Counted from the first letter of the stretch, positions 23,471 to 32,625 are shown. The stretch is 64,000 nt of DNA from Streptomyces sp. NBC_00433 (GCA_036015235.1 CP107926.1:4669501-4733500), one strand, 5' to 3'. Notes: a model not told the origin generated them from the sequence alone. Translations and numbers: made by a program.

Positions 23471-24277
23471 TCAGGGGCGTCCGGGGACCAGCGGGGAACC
23501 GGACGTCGCCGACCAGTGATAGAGCGTCATGCCGACGCTGGTGGCGAGGTTGTAGCTCGACACCTGCGGCCGCATCGGCAGCGAGACCAGTGCCGTGGCT
23601 CGGGCGCGCAGCTCGTCGGACACGCCGTGCCGCTCCGAGCCGAAGACGATCAGCGCGTCGTCCGGCAGCTCGGTGCCGCGGATGTCCGCGCCTTCGGGGT
23701 CGAGGACGTGCAGCGGCCCCGGCGGCAGCCGGTCCGGGTCGGCGCGGTCCACGGCCGTCGCGTAGTGCAGCCCGGCGCCGGCCCGTACGACGTTGGGGTG
23801 CCAGGGGTCCAGGTCGCCGGTGGTGACGACGCCGGTGACACCGAAACCGGCGGCGAGCCTGATCACGGCACCGACATTGCCGAGGTTGCGCGGGCGGTCG
23901 AGGACCACGACCGGGGCCCGCCGGGGCAGCGCGGTCAACGCTGCCGTGCGCCCGTCCCCGTCCGGGCGGGCGGCGAGCGCGGCCACCCCGGTGGGGTGGA
24001 CGCGGGCCACCAGCTCGCGCAGCGCGGCGGCCGGGACCTCGATGACGCGCTCGGCGAGGTCCGCGGCCAGGTCGGGCGCGAGGTCGGCGGCCAGCCGCAG
24101 CACGGCGTCCTTGTCGCTGCTGACCGCGACATGGACGTCGGCGCCGAAGCGCAGCGCGTGCTTGAGGGCGTGGAAGCCGTCGAGCACGACCGTGTCCGCG
24201 TCGGCGGCGTGCTCATGCCACCGCAGCACGGCGGACCGCACCCCGGGCAGCCGGAGTGCGGCCTGCTCATCGCTCAT
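23471..24277 (-). CDS. TrmH/SpoU family RNA 2'-O-ribose methyltransferase
   Basis: The 268-residue SPOUT methyltransferase shows motif 1 RNLGNVGAVIRLAAGFG, motif 2 ALIVFGSERHGVSDEL and motif 3 LPMRPQVSSYNLATSVGMTLYHW, which together form the knotted SAM site. The N-terminal 100 residues form a substrate-binding domain (VLDGFHALKHALRFG). The sequence does not decide between tRNA and rRNA targets. The gene is convergent with paaN (29-base gap). Confidence 0.9.
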   Translation of the reverse strand: MSDEQAALRLPGVRSAVLRWHEHAADADTVVLDGFHALKHALRFGADVHVAVSSDKDAVLRLAADLAPDLAADLAERVIEVPAAALRELVARVHPTGVAALAARPDGDGRTAALTALPRRAPVVVLDRPRNLGNVGAVIRLAAGFGVTGVVTTGDLDPWHPNVVRAGAGLHYATAVDRADPDRLPPGPLHVLDPEGADIRGTELPDDALIVFGSERHGVSDELRARATALVSLPMRPQVSSYNLATSVGMTLYHWSATSGSPLVPGRP

Positions 24278-24382
24278 GCCGCCACCTTACGGCGGGGCCC
24301 TGCGCCACCCGCCCCGGTCGGCGGCCGGGGTCGGGTCGGCGGGTCAGCGGGCCCTCGGGCCCTCGGGCCCCGGGTCAGCTCG

Positions 24383-25837
24383 TCAGGTGACGGCCTCGGT
24401 GGGCGACGGCCCCGCCGCGGGCTGCCCGGCGTCCTCCCCCGCCGACCGCTGCCCGGGGACCCCGGCGGCCTTCGGCAGCGCCGAGGACCGGCTCAGCGGC
24501 CGGGCGACCTGCTCGCCCAGCCAGCGCAGGAAGCCGGTGGGCAGGAAGACGGCGTCGGCGGCGATCATCGCCAGCGAGAAGAAGGGCAGGCCGAGCACGA
24601 TCGCGATCGACGCGTGCTCCAGCATCATCGCCGCCAGCAGCACGTTCTTCACCCGGCGGTTGAAGAGGGTGAAGGGGAAGGCGACCTGGACAATGACCGT
24701 GCCGTAGGTGATCAGCATGACCATCAGCGAATTGCCCGCCAGCGCGTGCGACAGGCTCGGCCACGGGGTGAAGTCGTCCAGGTGCAGCGGATAGTAGAGC
24801 GCGGTGCCGTCCTCCCACCGGCTGCCCTGGATCTTGTACCAGCCGGCCGTGGAGTAGATCAGGCAGACCTCCACGACGACCACCAGCATGGCGCCGTTGT
24901 GGATGACGTCGGCCATGGTGTTCAGCACGGTGCGCGGCTCACCGGGCGCGTAACGGCGTACCGCCCACCACAGCGCCTGGAGCAGCAGGCCCACCCACAG
25001 CGCCACGCGCCACTCGGTGCTGAGCTTGCCCGCCGCGGTGGCCGCGACCAGGGCGGCCCCCAGCAGCAGCCACAGCGCGATCCCCACCGGGTCGGCCCCC
25101 GCGCTCCCCGGCAGGCGCGGAGCGCCCTCGGCCCGCGCGTCCGCCGAAGCCGAAGCCGAATCCGAATCCGATACGGAAGCCGCCGCCCGCGCCCGCGCCT
25201 TGGCCGCGGCCCGGTCGGCGAGCCGCCGGTCCAGCGACCAGACCTGCCCGCAGCGGGTGAAGACCAGGTAGATGGCCATCAGGTGGATGACGTTGTCGCC
25301 GCCGTCGCCCATGAAGACGCTGCGGTTCTGCAGGGACAGCACCCCCAGCATGAAGAGCACCGACGCGGTCCTGGTGCGCCAGCCGATCAGCAGCATGGCG
25401 CTGCTGAGCACGGCCACCGCGTAGACCAGCTCGAACCAGCCGCGGCTGTCGCTCCACAGCACCGCGGTGAAGGCGTGGTTGCCCGCCACCAGCCGCTTGG
25501 CCAGGTCGAAGGTCCACGGGCTGTCGGGCCCGTAGAGCTCGGAGCGGTGCGGCCACTCCCGCAGCAGGAAGAGCAGCCAGGTCAGCGAGAAGCCGATGCG
25601 TACGATCGCGGTCTGGTAGGGCGCCAGGGCGCTGCCGGTGACCCTGGCGAGACCGCCGGCGATACCCCGGTCGATCGCCCGGCCGAGCCCGGCGAAGGGC
25701 GAGGGGACCGGGGCGGGGTCCAGCGCGTGGCTGCCGGCGGCCGGGGCGGCCGCGGCGGAGCCAACGGTGCCTGCGGAGCCGACGGTACTGGCGGCGGGGT
25801 CCTCGGCGTGCGCGGCCGGGATGCTGGGGTCGCTCAC
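24383..25837 (-). CDS. HTTM domain membrane protein (vitamin K gamma-carboxylase-like)
   Basis: This 484-residue polytopic protein has the HTTM pattern: RIGFSLTWLLFLLREWPHR near the N-terminus, NRSVFMGDGGDNVIHLMAIYL in the third segment, an amphipathic IYSTAGWYKIQGSRWEDGTALYY and NRRVKNVLLAAMMLEHASIA near the end. HTTM proteins are distant relatives of vitamin K-dependent gamma-carboxylase; bacterial roles are mostly unknown. A cytoplasmic loop carries a Ser/Asp/Ala-rich insert encoded by a hexamer repeat (25144-25172). The GTG start overlaps the stop of the DUF5819 gene (GTGA) and has AGGAGA 8 bases upstream. The gene pair is conserved in streptomycetes and may act as one complex. Confidence 0.85.
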   Translation of the reverse strand: MSDPSIPAAHAEDPAASTVGSAGTVGSAAAAPAAGSHALDPAPVPSPFAGLGRAIDRGIAGGLARVTGSALAPYQTAIVRIGFSLTWLLFLLREWPHRSELYGPDSPWTFDLAKRLVAGNHAFTAVLWSDSRGWFELVYAVAVLSSAMLLIGWRTRTASVLFMLGVLSLQNRSVFMGDGGDNVIHLMAIYLVFTRCGQVWSLDRRLADRAAAKARARAAASVSDSDSASASADARAEGAPRLPGSAGADPVGIALWLLLGAALVAATAAGKLSTEWRVALWVGLLLQALWWAVRRYAPGEPRTVLNTMADVIHNGAMLVVVVEVCLIYSTAGWYKIQGSRWEDGTALYYPLHLDDFTPWPSLSHALAGNSLMVMLITYGTVIVQVAFPFTLFNRRVKNVLLAAMMLEHASIAIVLGLPFFSLAMIAADAVFLPTGFLRWLGEQVARPLSRSSALPKAAGVPGQRSAGEDAGQPAAGPSPTEAVT

Positions 25838-26499
25838 GAGGACTTCTCCTGCCCTGCCGACGCGGTGGTGACGGTCCACCAGGGCAGCTCGCGATATTGG
25901 GTGGTGGTGTCGACCGACTCACCGCTCCAGGTCGGCCTGGCGACCGAGGTGGTGGCGGCCCTGGCCTGGATGCGGACGACCGTGCCGCCGTTGAGCCTGG
26001 GTCCGAGGCGCCCCGCGACGATGTTCTGCAGGTAACTGCTGCTCATGTCGCTGCCGCCGGCCGAGGTCGACTGGTTCTGGTCGTTGTGCGAGTCGCTGTA
26101 GTAGCCCCAGGCGCGGCGCAGTTCGTTCTGCTGGGAGTGGCTGGGCAGCGGGTTGTGCCGCATCTCGGCCACGTCCATCGCCGTGAGGTCCACCCAGCCG
26201 GTGGTCTCCGTGCCGCCGCCCGGCTTGCGGACCTCCGCGCGGGCCTGCACATGGATGTTCTGCTGGAGCGGATCGGGCGCGAAGAGCTTCCAGTTCTGCT
26301 CGAACTCGGGGTAGACGTATTCGCTGACCGCCGTCGCGTGCTGTTTGCTGAGCGTGTTCGACGGCGCGACGTGCAGGAAGACCATGCCGAGGTGGAAGAG
26401 CGCTCCCACGGCGACCACGCCCACGGTCACGGCCACCGTTATTCGGGCGGGCAGTGACAAACCCGCCAACTGGGGCGATTCCCCCTGCTCTGACTGCAT
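25834..26499 (-). CDS. DUF5819 family membrane-anchored protein
   Basis: The protein has 221 residues, starting at the ATG behind GGAGAG. After a short cytoplasmic tail comes one transmembrane helix (ITVAVTVGVVAVGALFHLGMVFL, about 20-42). An extracytoplasmic domain follows with the family wording YPEFEQNWKLFAPDPL and WVDLTAMDVAEMRHNPLPSH. The WKLFAPDP motif is shared with small proteins found beside HTTM carboxylase-like genes, and the two genes here overlap by 4 bases. A role as partner or substrate of the HTTM protein is an inference from linkage. Confidence 0.82.
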   Translation of the reverse strand: MQSEQGESPQLAGLSLPARITVAVTVGVVAVGALFHLGMVFLHVAPSNTLSKQHATAVSEYVYPEFEQNWKLFAPDPLQQNIHVQARAEVRKPGGGTETTGWVDLTAMDVAEMRHNPLPSHSQQNELRRAWGYYSDSHNDQNQSTSAGGSDMSSSYLQNIVAGRLGPRLNGGTVVRIQARAATTSVARPTWSGESVDTTTQYRELPWWTVTTASAGQEKSS

Positions 26500-26578
26500 C
26501 GTCTCTCCGCTCTCCGCACGGGCGTGCATGCCGGGCAGCACGCTACCCACCCCGGGGTCCGGCGGTGACCATACCGAG

Positions 26579-26587
26579 TTATCCACA
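26579..26587 (+). other. DnaA box
   Basis: TTATCCACA, perfect nonamer, 80 bases upstream of the DUF5819 start in the gap before the rhodanese gene. Confidence 0.55.
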
Positions 26588-26671
26588 GGTGACGGAATGG
26601 CCCGGGGCATCCGGAGGGACGGCGGATGGCGGGTGGGACGAGCGGTGCGGCGGGCGGATGCGCCGGAGGGG

Positions 26672-27004
26672 TCAGAGGACGAAGCCCTCGGCGCCGTCGC
26701 CGGTGACGACCGGGCGGCCCGCGGACTCCCAGTCGAGCATGCCGCCGCTGACGTTGACCGCGTCCCTGCCCTGGCCGATCAGATACTGCGTGACCTGCGC
26801 GGACCGGCCGCCGACCCGGCAGACGACGTGTACGGTGCCGTCCTGCGGCAGCTCGTCGATGCGGGCGACGACCTCGCCCATCGGGATGTGCAGCGCGCCC
26901 TCGGCGTGCCCCGCCGCCCATTCGTCGTCCTCCCGGACGTCGAGCAGGACCGCGTCGGCCGGTACGGCGGTGGCGTCGACCGAGGGCAGCTGGGAACGGA
27001 ACAT
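26672..27004 (-). CDS. Single-domain rhodanese (sulfurtransferase)
   Basis: The 110-residue rhodanese has the CDC25-like fold. LLDVREDDEWAAGHAEGALHIPMGE precedes the active-site loop VCRVGGRSAQV with the persulfide-forming Cys, and GGMLDWESAGRPVV closes it. The six-residue loop CRVGGR is the usual size for sulfur rather than phosphate chemistry. The ATG start gives a standard N-terminus. A perfect 15-base palindrome lies 70 bases upstream and may be its operator. Confidence 0.9.
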   Translation of the reverse strand: MFRSQLPSVDATAVPADAVLLDVREDDEWAAGHAEGALHIPMGEVVARIDELPQDGTVHVVCRVGGRSAQVTQYLIGQGRDAVNVSGGMLDWESAGRPVVTGDGAEGFVL

Positions 27005-27073
27005 CGGACGCGGCCTCCTGGGACACGGGGAGTGCGGTCCGCGCAACGGCGGTACCGCTCACTGATCACTTGC

Positions 27074-27088
27074 TACGTACAGTACGTA
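27074..27088. promoter_or_regulatory. Perfect 15-base palindrome upstream of the rhodanese gene
   Basis: TACGTAC A GTACGTA: 7-base arms around a single base, in an AT-richer stretch between the J-domain gene and the rhodanese gene. It looks like a dimeric repressor site; the binding protein is unknown. Confidence 0.5.
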
Positions 27089-27145
27089 ACCGCGCCGCCC
27101 GCGGGGCGCACTGCGGCGGCCCGGGTGCGGCCAGCCAAAACTACC

Positions 27146-27973
27146 TCAGTCGCCCGAGGTGTCCCTGACCAGTTCCGCCAGCCTCGCCTCGCGCTGGGCG
27201 ACCTGGGTGAGCAGCTGCTCGGCGATCTCGTTGAGCAGCGCGTCCGGGTCGTCGGGGGCGAGCCGCATCATCTGCCCGATCGCGCTCTCGTCCAGCTCGG
27301 CGGCGATGGCCGACAGGTTCTCCTTGCGCTCTGCCAGCCACTCCAGCCGGGCGTAGAGCACCTCGGCCTCGCTGGGCAGCTCGGCCAGCGGCACGGGCCC
27401 GGCCTCCCACTCGGCGGCCAAGGCGTGCAGAGCGTCCTCGTCGGCGTAGGCGTAGGCCTCGTTGACGCGGGAGATGAAGGCGCTGCGGCGCTTCTTCTCG
27501 TCGTCGTCCTGGGCGAGGTCGGGGTGCGCCTTGCGGGCCAGCTCGCGGTAGAGCCGCTGGGCCTCCTTGCCGGGCCGCACCCGGCGCGGCGGATTCGGGT
27601 CCTCCACCGGGCGTACGCCGTCGGAGCCCAGCAGCCCGCCGAACAGCTCCTCGACGCCAGGCATGGGCATGACCAGGGCGCGGGCCTCCCAGGCCCGCTC
27701 GATGTCCGCCCGGTCGCCGCTGTGGGCCGCGACGGCCTCCGCGACCAGGGCGTCCAGCTCGTCCAGCCGCGCATACATCGGGCCGAGCCGCTGGTGGTGC
27801 AGCCGGGAGAAATTCTCCACCTCGACCCGGAAGGTCTCCACGGCGATCTCGAACTCGATCAGCGCCTGCTCGGCCGCCCGCACCGCCTTCGCCAGCCGCT
27901 CCTGCGAACCGGGCACGGACGGCGCGGCAGCAGCGGACGCGGCGGCGGACTCGGTTCCGAAGGTGTTCGTCAC
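27146..27973 (-). CDS. J-domain (DnaJ-like) coiled-coil protein
   Basis: The 275-residue protein has an Ala/Ser-rich start and a long N-terminal coiled coil (about 25-95, ALIEFEIAVETFRVEVENF). A J-domain follows at about 140-185 with the HPD tripeptide in KAHPDLAQ, and a second helical region forms the C-terminus. Only the helix II/HPD/helix III core is convincing, and there is no Gly/Phe or zinc-finger domain, so it is a type III J-protein that could stimulate DnaK ATPase on special clients. The start MTNTFGTES is placed by frame and family look. It stands alone on the minus strand. Confidence 0.8.
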   Translation of the reverse strand: MTNTFGTESAAASAAAAPSVPGSQERLAKAVRAAEQALIEFEIAVETFRVEVENFSRLHHQRLGPMYARLDELDALVAEAVAAHSGDRADIERAWEARALVMPMPGVEELFGGLLGSDGVRPVEDPNPPRRVRPGKEAQRLYRELARKAHPDLAQDDDEKKRRSAFISRVNEAYAYADEDALHALAAEWEAGPVPLAELPSEAEVLYARLEWLAERKENLSAIAAELDESAIGQMMRLAPDDPDALLNEIAEQLLTQVAQREARLAELVRDTSGD

Positions 27974-28056
27974 CCGGACAGCCTAAGGGCTCGCCGGGTG
28001 ATCGCGCGGAGCGCCGGGCCGCGGGCGACCCGGCGCCGGAGCACCGGCGAAGGCCG

Positions 28057-29502
28057 TCAGACCGGCGCCGGCCGGCCTTCGAGGTCCGCGGGCAGCCGCC
28101 CGGCCCGTATCGCCGCCAGCAGGTCGGCGTGGTCCGCCTCGGTCCGGTCGGCGTAGGCCACCGCGAAGGCCGCCACTGCCTCGTCCAGCTCCTCGTTCTT
28201 ACCGCAGTAGCCCGCGACCAGCCGCGGGTCGGCGCTGTGCGCGTGCGCCCTGGCCAGCAGCGCGCCGGTCATCCGGCCGTAGTCGTCCAGCAGCCCGGAC
28301 GGCAGCGTCGCCGGGTCCACGCTTCCCTTGCGGTTCCTGAACTGCCGCACCTGGTACGGCCGCCCGTCCACCTCGGTCCAGCCGAGCAGGATGTCGCTGA
28401 CCACCTGCATCTGCTTCTGGCCGAGCACCACCCGGCGCCCCTCGTGCCCGACCGGCTCCGCGGGGAAGCCGGCCTTGGCGGCGTAGGGCAGCAGCGCGGA
28501 GGCGCGGGCCTCCTTGACCTGGAGCACCAGCGGCTCCCCCAGGTGGTCGAGCAGCAGCACCACGTACGACCGGGTGCCGACGCTGCCGGTGCCGACCACC
28601 CGGAAGGCGACGTCGTGCACGGCATAGCGCGCCAGCAGCGGCAGCCGGTCCTCGCCGACCGTGGCGAGATAGCCGTCGAGCGCGCCCGCGACCGCGGCGG
28701 CCTCCGCGTCCGGGATGCGCCGCAGCACCGGCGGGGCGTCGGTGAAGCGCCGGGCGCCGCCCTCGATCGCCTCGGTGGAGCGCGCCGCGAATTTCGCGCT
28801 CGTGTTGCGCCGGGCCTTCGCCGAGACCTGGTCCAGCGTCCCGGCCAGGTCGCGCGCGTCGGCGTGCGCGACCAGCTGCTCGTCGGCGATGGCGCCCCAC
28901 GCCTCGTGCACCGGGAGCTTCGCCAGCAGCCGCATGGTCCGCCGGTAGGCGCCCACCGCGTCGTACGCCGCCGCCCGGCAGACGTCGTCGGCCGCGCCCG
29001 CCTCCCGCCCGGCCAGCACCAGGGAGGCGGCGAGCCGCAGCAGGTCCCACTCCCAGGGGCCGCGTACGGTCTCGTCGAAGTCGTTGATGTCCATGACCAG
29101 GCCGCCGCGGGCGTCGCCGTAGAGGCCGAAGTTCGCGGCGTGCGCGTCACCGCATATCTGCGCGGCTATGCCGGTGACCGGCCGGTCGGCGAGGTCGGCG
29201 GCCATCAGGCCCGCCGAGCCGCGCAGGAAGGCGAAGGGGCTCGCCGCCATCCGCCCGACCCGCAGCGGGACCAGGTCGGCGATGCGGCCCGCGTTGGACT
29301 CCTCCACGGCGGCGACCGCGGCCGCCGCCGCGACGGTGCCGGGTGCGGTCCCCCCGCGCCGCCTGTCCTGCCAGGTCCACACCTCGGGGCTGCCGAAAAC
29401 CGCCCGCGGCACCCGCTCGCGCAGCGCCCTGCCCGCCTGCTTCGCCGACTTCTCGTGCGGCCAGCGGGCGAAACCCGCGACCTGCGGCACTCGTGCGTGC
29501 AC
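28057..29502 (-). CDS. DUF2252 family protein (kinase-like fold)
   Basis: The product has 481 residues. The family markers are SPFAFLRGSAGLMAADLA, ICGDAHAANFGLYGDARGGLVMDINDFDET (read in parts) and LLLDHLGEPLVLQVKEA. The GDAHAANFG plus DINDFDE combination resembles the catalytic loop and metal site of aminoglycoside phosphotransferase-like kinases, but no substrate is known. The GTG at 29502 was preferred because GGGGGAAGG lies just upstream; the frame remains open for 23 more codons. It is divergent from the SpoIIE-type phosphatase gene, with 156 bases between. Confidence 0.85.
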   Translation of the reverse strand: MHARVPQVAGFARWPHEKSAKQAGRALRERVPRAVFGSPEVWTWQDRRRGGTAPGTVAAAAAVAAVEESNAGRIADLVPLRVGRMAASPFAFLRGSAGLMAADLADRPVTGIAAQICGDAHAANFGLYGDARGGLVMDINDFDETVRGPWEWDLLRLAASLVLAGREAGAADDVCRAAAYDAVGAYRRTMRLLAKLPVHEAWGAIADEQLVAHADARDLAGTLDQVSAKARRNTSAKFAARSTEAIEGGARRFTDAPPVLRRIPDAEAAAVAGALDGYLATVGEDRLPLLARYAVHDVAFRVVGTGSVGTRSYVVLLLDHLGEPLVLQVKEARASALLPYAAKAGFPAEPVGHEGRRVVLGQKQMQVVSDILLGWTEVDGRPYQVRQFRNRKGSVDPATLPSGLLDDYGRMTGALLARAHAHSADPRLVAGYCGKNEELDEAVAAFAVAYADRTEADHADLLAAIRAGRLPADLEGRPAPV

Positions 29503-29658
29503 CGGCCCTTCCCCCCATCCCCTGGTCCGCGTCAGCGGACACCCCGTCATGTAACCCACCGCGGGGGCCAATCCGGCTATTCGGTCGCCCCCGCGGACTT
29601 ATTCGTGCTTGCCTTGAATCCAGGACCCTACTCAGCGGCGAACCGCAGGTGCACGACG

Positions 29659-32625
29659 TTGAACGACATCACCCGGCATCCCGCAGCCACCGACGCAGAT
29701 GATCACACAGACCGTCCCATCCCCGATGAACGGCGCGAAGAACGGCGCGAGGAACAGGCACTCGGAGCGGCCCGGCACGTCCCGGAGGCCGACCCGACGC
29801 ACCGCGCCGGGTTAACCGGTGACGACCGCCCCGACACCGGCGGCCCCGAGACCGGCACCATCGGCGCGGCCCGTCCCGGCGCCCGCGGCCCCGCTCCCGA
29901 GGCCGTACCGTTCGGCAGCCGGCCCGCCGATGCCGGCGGCGCGTCCGCCGGCACCGGCATGACCGCACTGCTCCGCCTCGCGGTGCTGTGCGTCGACCCG
30001 GACGGCCGGATCTCGTACTGGAACCGCGGCGCGGAGGAGCTGTTCGGCCACCGCTGGGAGCATGTCTTCGGCCACCACGCCTCGGGCCTGCTCACCCCGG
30101 CCCGCTCCGCCGCCGGCGCGACGCCCAGCGCCTCGGGCACCGCGCACCAGGACGTCCTCGACGTCCTCGACGACCTCACCACCTCCGCCTGGGCCGGCGC
30201 CCTCGCGGCCACCGACCGGGACGGCACGGTCAAGGACGTGCTGTGGTGGACCTACCGGATCGCCGAGCCCGGCGGCCGCAGCCTGCTCGCCATCGCCGCG
30301 CACGCCAGGCCGCTGCGCACCGGCAGCCTGCGGATCGCGGTGGGCGGCCGGCTGCTGCCCTACACCGCGGAGGGGACGCGGCGCCAGGACATCGCGATCG
30401 CCGCCGTGCTGTGCCCCGCCCCCGACCCGGCGCAGGGCCATGCGCTGACCGCACGGCTCGGCACCGTCCTGCCCGGGGTCAGCGCCGGCCGGCTGGACCG
30501 CATCGTGCGGCAGATCGCCCCGCTCGGCCACCCCGCCCTGGAGGTGGAGGGCAGTGTCCGGCTGCCCGTCACTCCGCAGGACTACGCCCAGGTCGCCGCC
30601 GCCGCCCGCGCCGACCGCTCCGCGCGCCGTGAGCTGCTGCCGGTACCCCGTCGGGGCCCTGCCGCATCCCCCGACCACCGACTCGACTCCGACACCGGCC
30701 CCGCCGCCGTCCTTACCTCACCTCCCGACTCAGTCACTCCCCGCCATGAGTCGATTACCCACAGTGGCGACCGTTCAAGCGCGTCCTCCCTGACCGCCGT
30801 CCCCTTTCCGTCCGCCGGCCCCGCGAGCACCTTCACCGCGCAGGCCCCGCCGCACCCCGCGGCCGCCCCGCCGTCACCGGTCCGGCCAGAGACCGCGGCG
30901 CGGGCCGGCCGCCCCGGGCCCGCGGGCACCGGCCGCGACGCGCGGGAGCCGCTGCCCGGCAGCGCGCTGGACGAGCAGCTGTCGCTGCTGCGCGAGACCG
31001 GCTCCGTGGTCGGCTCCACCCTCGACCTGCACACGACCGCACGCGAGCTGTGCGCGGTCACGGTGCCGCGCTTCGCGGACGTGGCCACCGTGCTCGTGGT
31101 GGACCAGCTCTTCTCCGAATCCGAGCCGCCCAAGGACGACCGCACCGGCGACTCCATGCTGGTCCGCCGGATCGCGATCGCCGACCTGTCGGGCCCGGGG
31201 ACGGGCGAGCGCTGGGACATCGCGCTGCCCGAGGGCGAGCTGCTGACGCTGTCCGCGCAGGACGCGATGCCGCGGCTCGGCGACCCGGTCCTGGTGCCGG
31301 TCGTCGACCCCGCCCTGGCCCCCGACATCGCCACCGACCTGGGCGTGCCCGCGCTCGGCGGGCTGCTGGCCGGCCATTCGCTGATCCTGGCGCCGCTCAC
31401 CGCGCGCGGCACGGTGCTGGGCCGGGTCTGCTTCGTCCGCGGCCCGGGGCGCCGCCCCTTCGACGCGCGCGACGCCGTGACCGCTGCCGAGGTCGCCGCC
31501 CGCGGCGCGGTCCACCTGGACAACGCGCGGCTGCACCGCCTGGAGTCGCGCGCCGCCGCCACGCTCCAGCGCTCGATGATGCCGACCCGGCCGCCGCGCA
31601 TCCCGGGCGTGCGGATCGCGCACCACTACATGCCGGGGGACCGGCAGGCGCAGGTCGGCGGCGACTGGTTCGACGCGATCCAGCTGCCCGGCGGCCGCGT
31701 CGCGCTGATCGTCGGCGACGTGATGGGGCACGGGCTCCAGGCGGCCGCCGTGATGGGCCAGTTCCGCACGTCGGTCATCACCATGGCCGCGCTCGACCTG
31801 CCGCCCGCCCAGCTGCTGCGCCACCTGGACAACCTGGCCCAGCGGCTCGGCACCGACCACCTCGCCACCTGCGTCTACGCGGTCTACGACCCGATCAACC
31901 GCACCCTGACCCTCGCCAACGCCGGCCATATCCCGCCGGTTCTGGCCGGCCATGACGGGCGGGGCGAGCTGCTGCAGATTCCCGGCGGCGCACCGATCGG
32001 CGTCGGCGGGGTGCCGTTCGAGACGGTGGAGATCCCGGCTCCTGACGGCAGTTGGCTGGTGCTGTGCACCGACGGCCTGGTGGAGGTGCGCGGCCAGGGC
32101 ATAGACGCCGGACTCGCCGCCCTGTGCGCGCATGTGATCGAGCCTCAGCAGACCCCCGAGGACGTGTGCGCGCAGATCCTCAGCCGGGTGCACTCCGAGG
32201 ACCGGCGTGACGACGTGGCCCTGCTGGTCGCGCGCTTCGACGGCATCGCGCCGCAGGACGTGGCCCAGTGGCGCCTGCGGGTGGACGACTGCGAGGTGGC
32301 GCGGGCCCGCGACCTGACCCGGAGCCAGCTCGCCGCCTGGGGTCTCGACCGGCTCAGCGACACCACGGAGCTGCTGGTCAGCGAGCTGGTCACCAATGCG
32401 ATCCGGGCCGCCTCCTACGAGGTGGAGCTGCGGATGATGCGGGTCGGCAAACTGCTGGTCGAGGTCAGCGACGACAACCACAACCTGCCGCAGTTGCAGC
32501 GCGCGGAAACCGATGACGCCCGCGGACGCGGTCTCGCGCTGGTGTCGCACATGTCGCGGCGCTGGGGGACCAGCCGCCAGGCGGTGGGCAAGGTGGTGTG
32601 GTTCGAACTTCCGCTGCCCAGCTGA
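29659..32625 (+). CDS. PAS-GAF-SpoIIE phosphatase-HATPase multidomain regulator
   Basis: The product has about 988 residues. An Arg/Asp-rich N-tail leads to a PAS domain (RLAVLCVDPDGRISYWNRGAEELFG, about 100-215), a Pro-rich linker and a GAF domain (437-628). A SpoIIE/PP2C phosphatase follows (638-865: VGGDWFDAI, LIVGDVMGHGLQAA, LCTDGLVEVRG, RRDDVALLVARF), then a C-terminal anti-sigma-type ATPase (877-985; LLVSELVTNAIRAA, RGRGLALVSHMS). Such proteins can both dephosphorylate an anti-anti-sigma factor and bind a sigma factor, usually in stress or development. Codon 52 is TTA, a bldA-type codon, but only if translation begins at the TTG chosen here; a start at the ATG at 29958 would skip it. 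Confidence 0.88.
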   Translation: MNDITRHPAATDADDHTDRPIPDERREERREEQALGAARHVPEADPTHRAGLTGDDRPDTGGPETGTIGAARPGARGPAPEAVPFGSRPADAGGASAGTGMTALLRLAVLCVDPDGRISYWNRGAEELFGHRWEHVFGHHASGLLTPARSAAGATPSASGTAHQDVLDVLDDLTTSAWAGALAATDRDGTVKDVLWWTYRIAEPGGRSLLAIAAHARPLRTGSLRIAVGGRLLPYTAEGTRRQDIAIAAVLCPAPDPAQGHALTARLGTVLPGVSAGRLDRIVRQIAPLGHPALEVEGSVRLPVTPQDYAQVAAAARADRSARRELLPVPRRGPAASPDHRLDSDTGPAAVLTSPPDSVTPRHESITHSGDRSSASSLTAVPFPSAGPASTFTAQAPPHPAAAPPSPVRPETAARAGRPGPAGTGRDAREPLPGSALDEQLSLLRETGSVVGSTLDLHTTARELCAVTVPRFADVATVLVVDQLFSESEPPKDDRTGDSMLVRRIAIADLSGPGTGERWDIALPEGELLTLSAQDAMPRLGDPVLVPVVDPALAPDIATDLGVPALGGLLAGHSLILAPLTARGTVLGRVCFVRGPGRRPFDARDAVTAAEVAARGAVHLDNARLHRLESRAAATLQRSMMPTRPPRIPGVRIAHHYMPGDRQAQVGGDWFDAIQLPGGRVALIVGDVMGHGLQAAAVMGQFRTSVITMAALDLPPAQLLRHLDNLAQRLGTDHLATCVYAVYDPINRTLTLANAGHIPPVLAGHDGRGELLQIPGGAPIGVGGVPFETVEIPAPDGSWLVLCTDGLVEVRGQGIDAGLAALCAHVIEPQQTPEDVCAQILSRVHSEDRRDDVALLVARFDGIAPQDVAQWRLRVDDCEVARARDLTRSQLAAWGLDRLSDTTELLVSELVTNAIRAASYEVELRMMRVGKLLVEVSDDNHNLPQLQRAETDDARGRGLALVSHMSRRWGTSRQAVGKVVWFELPLPS

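Noticed and set aside
22547..26035. 1162-codon plus-strand open frame
   Set aside because: It crosses paaN in another phase, the methyltransferase and the HTTM gene antisense; composition is that of a shadow frame.
28129..32625. SpoIIE-type gene extended to 1498 codons
   Set aside because: The first 500 codons are antisense to the DUF2252 gene and carry no domain; the credible start is in the intergenic gap.
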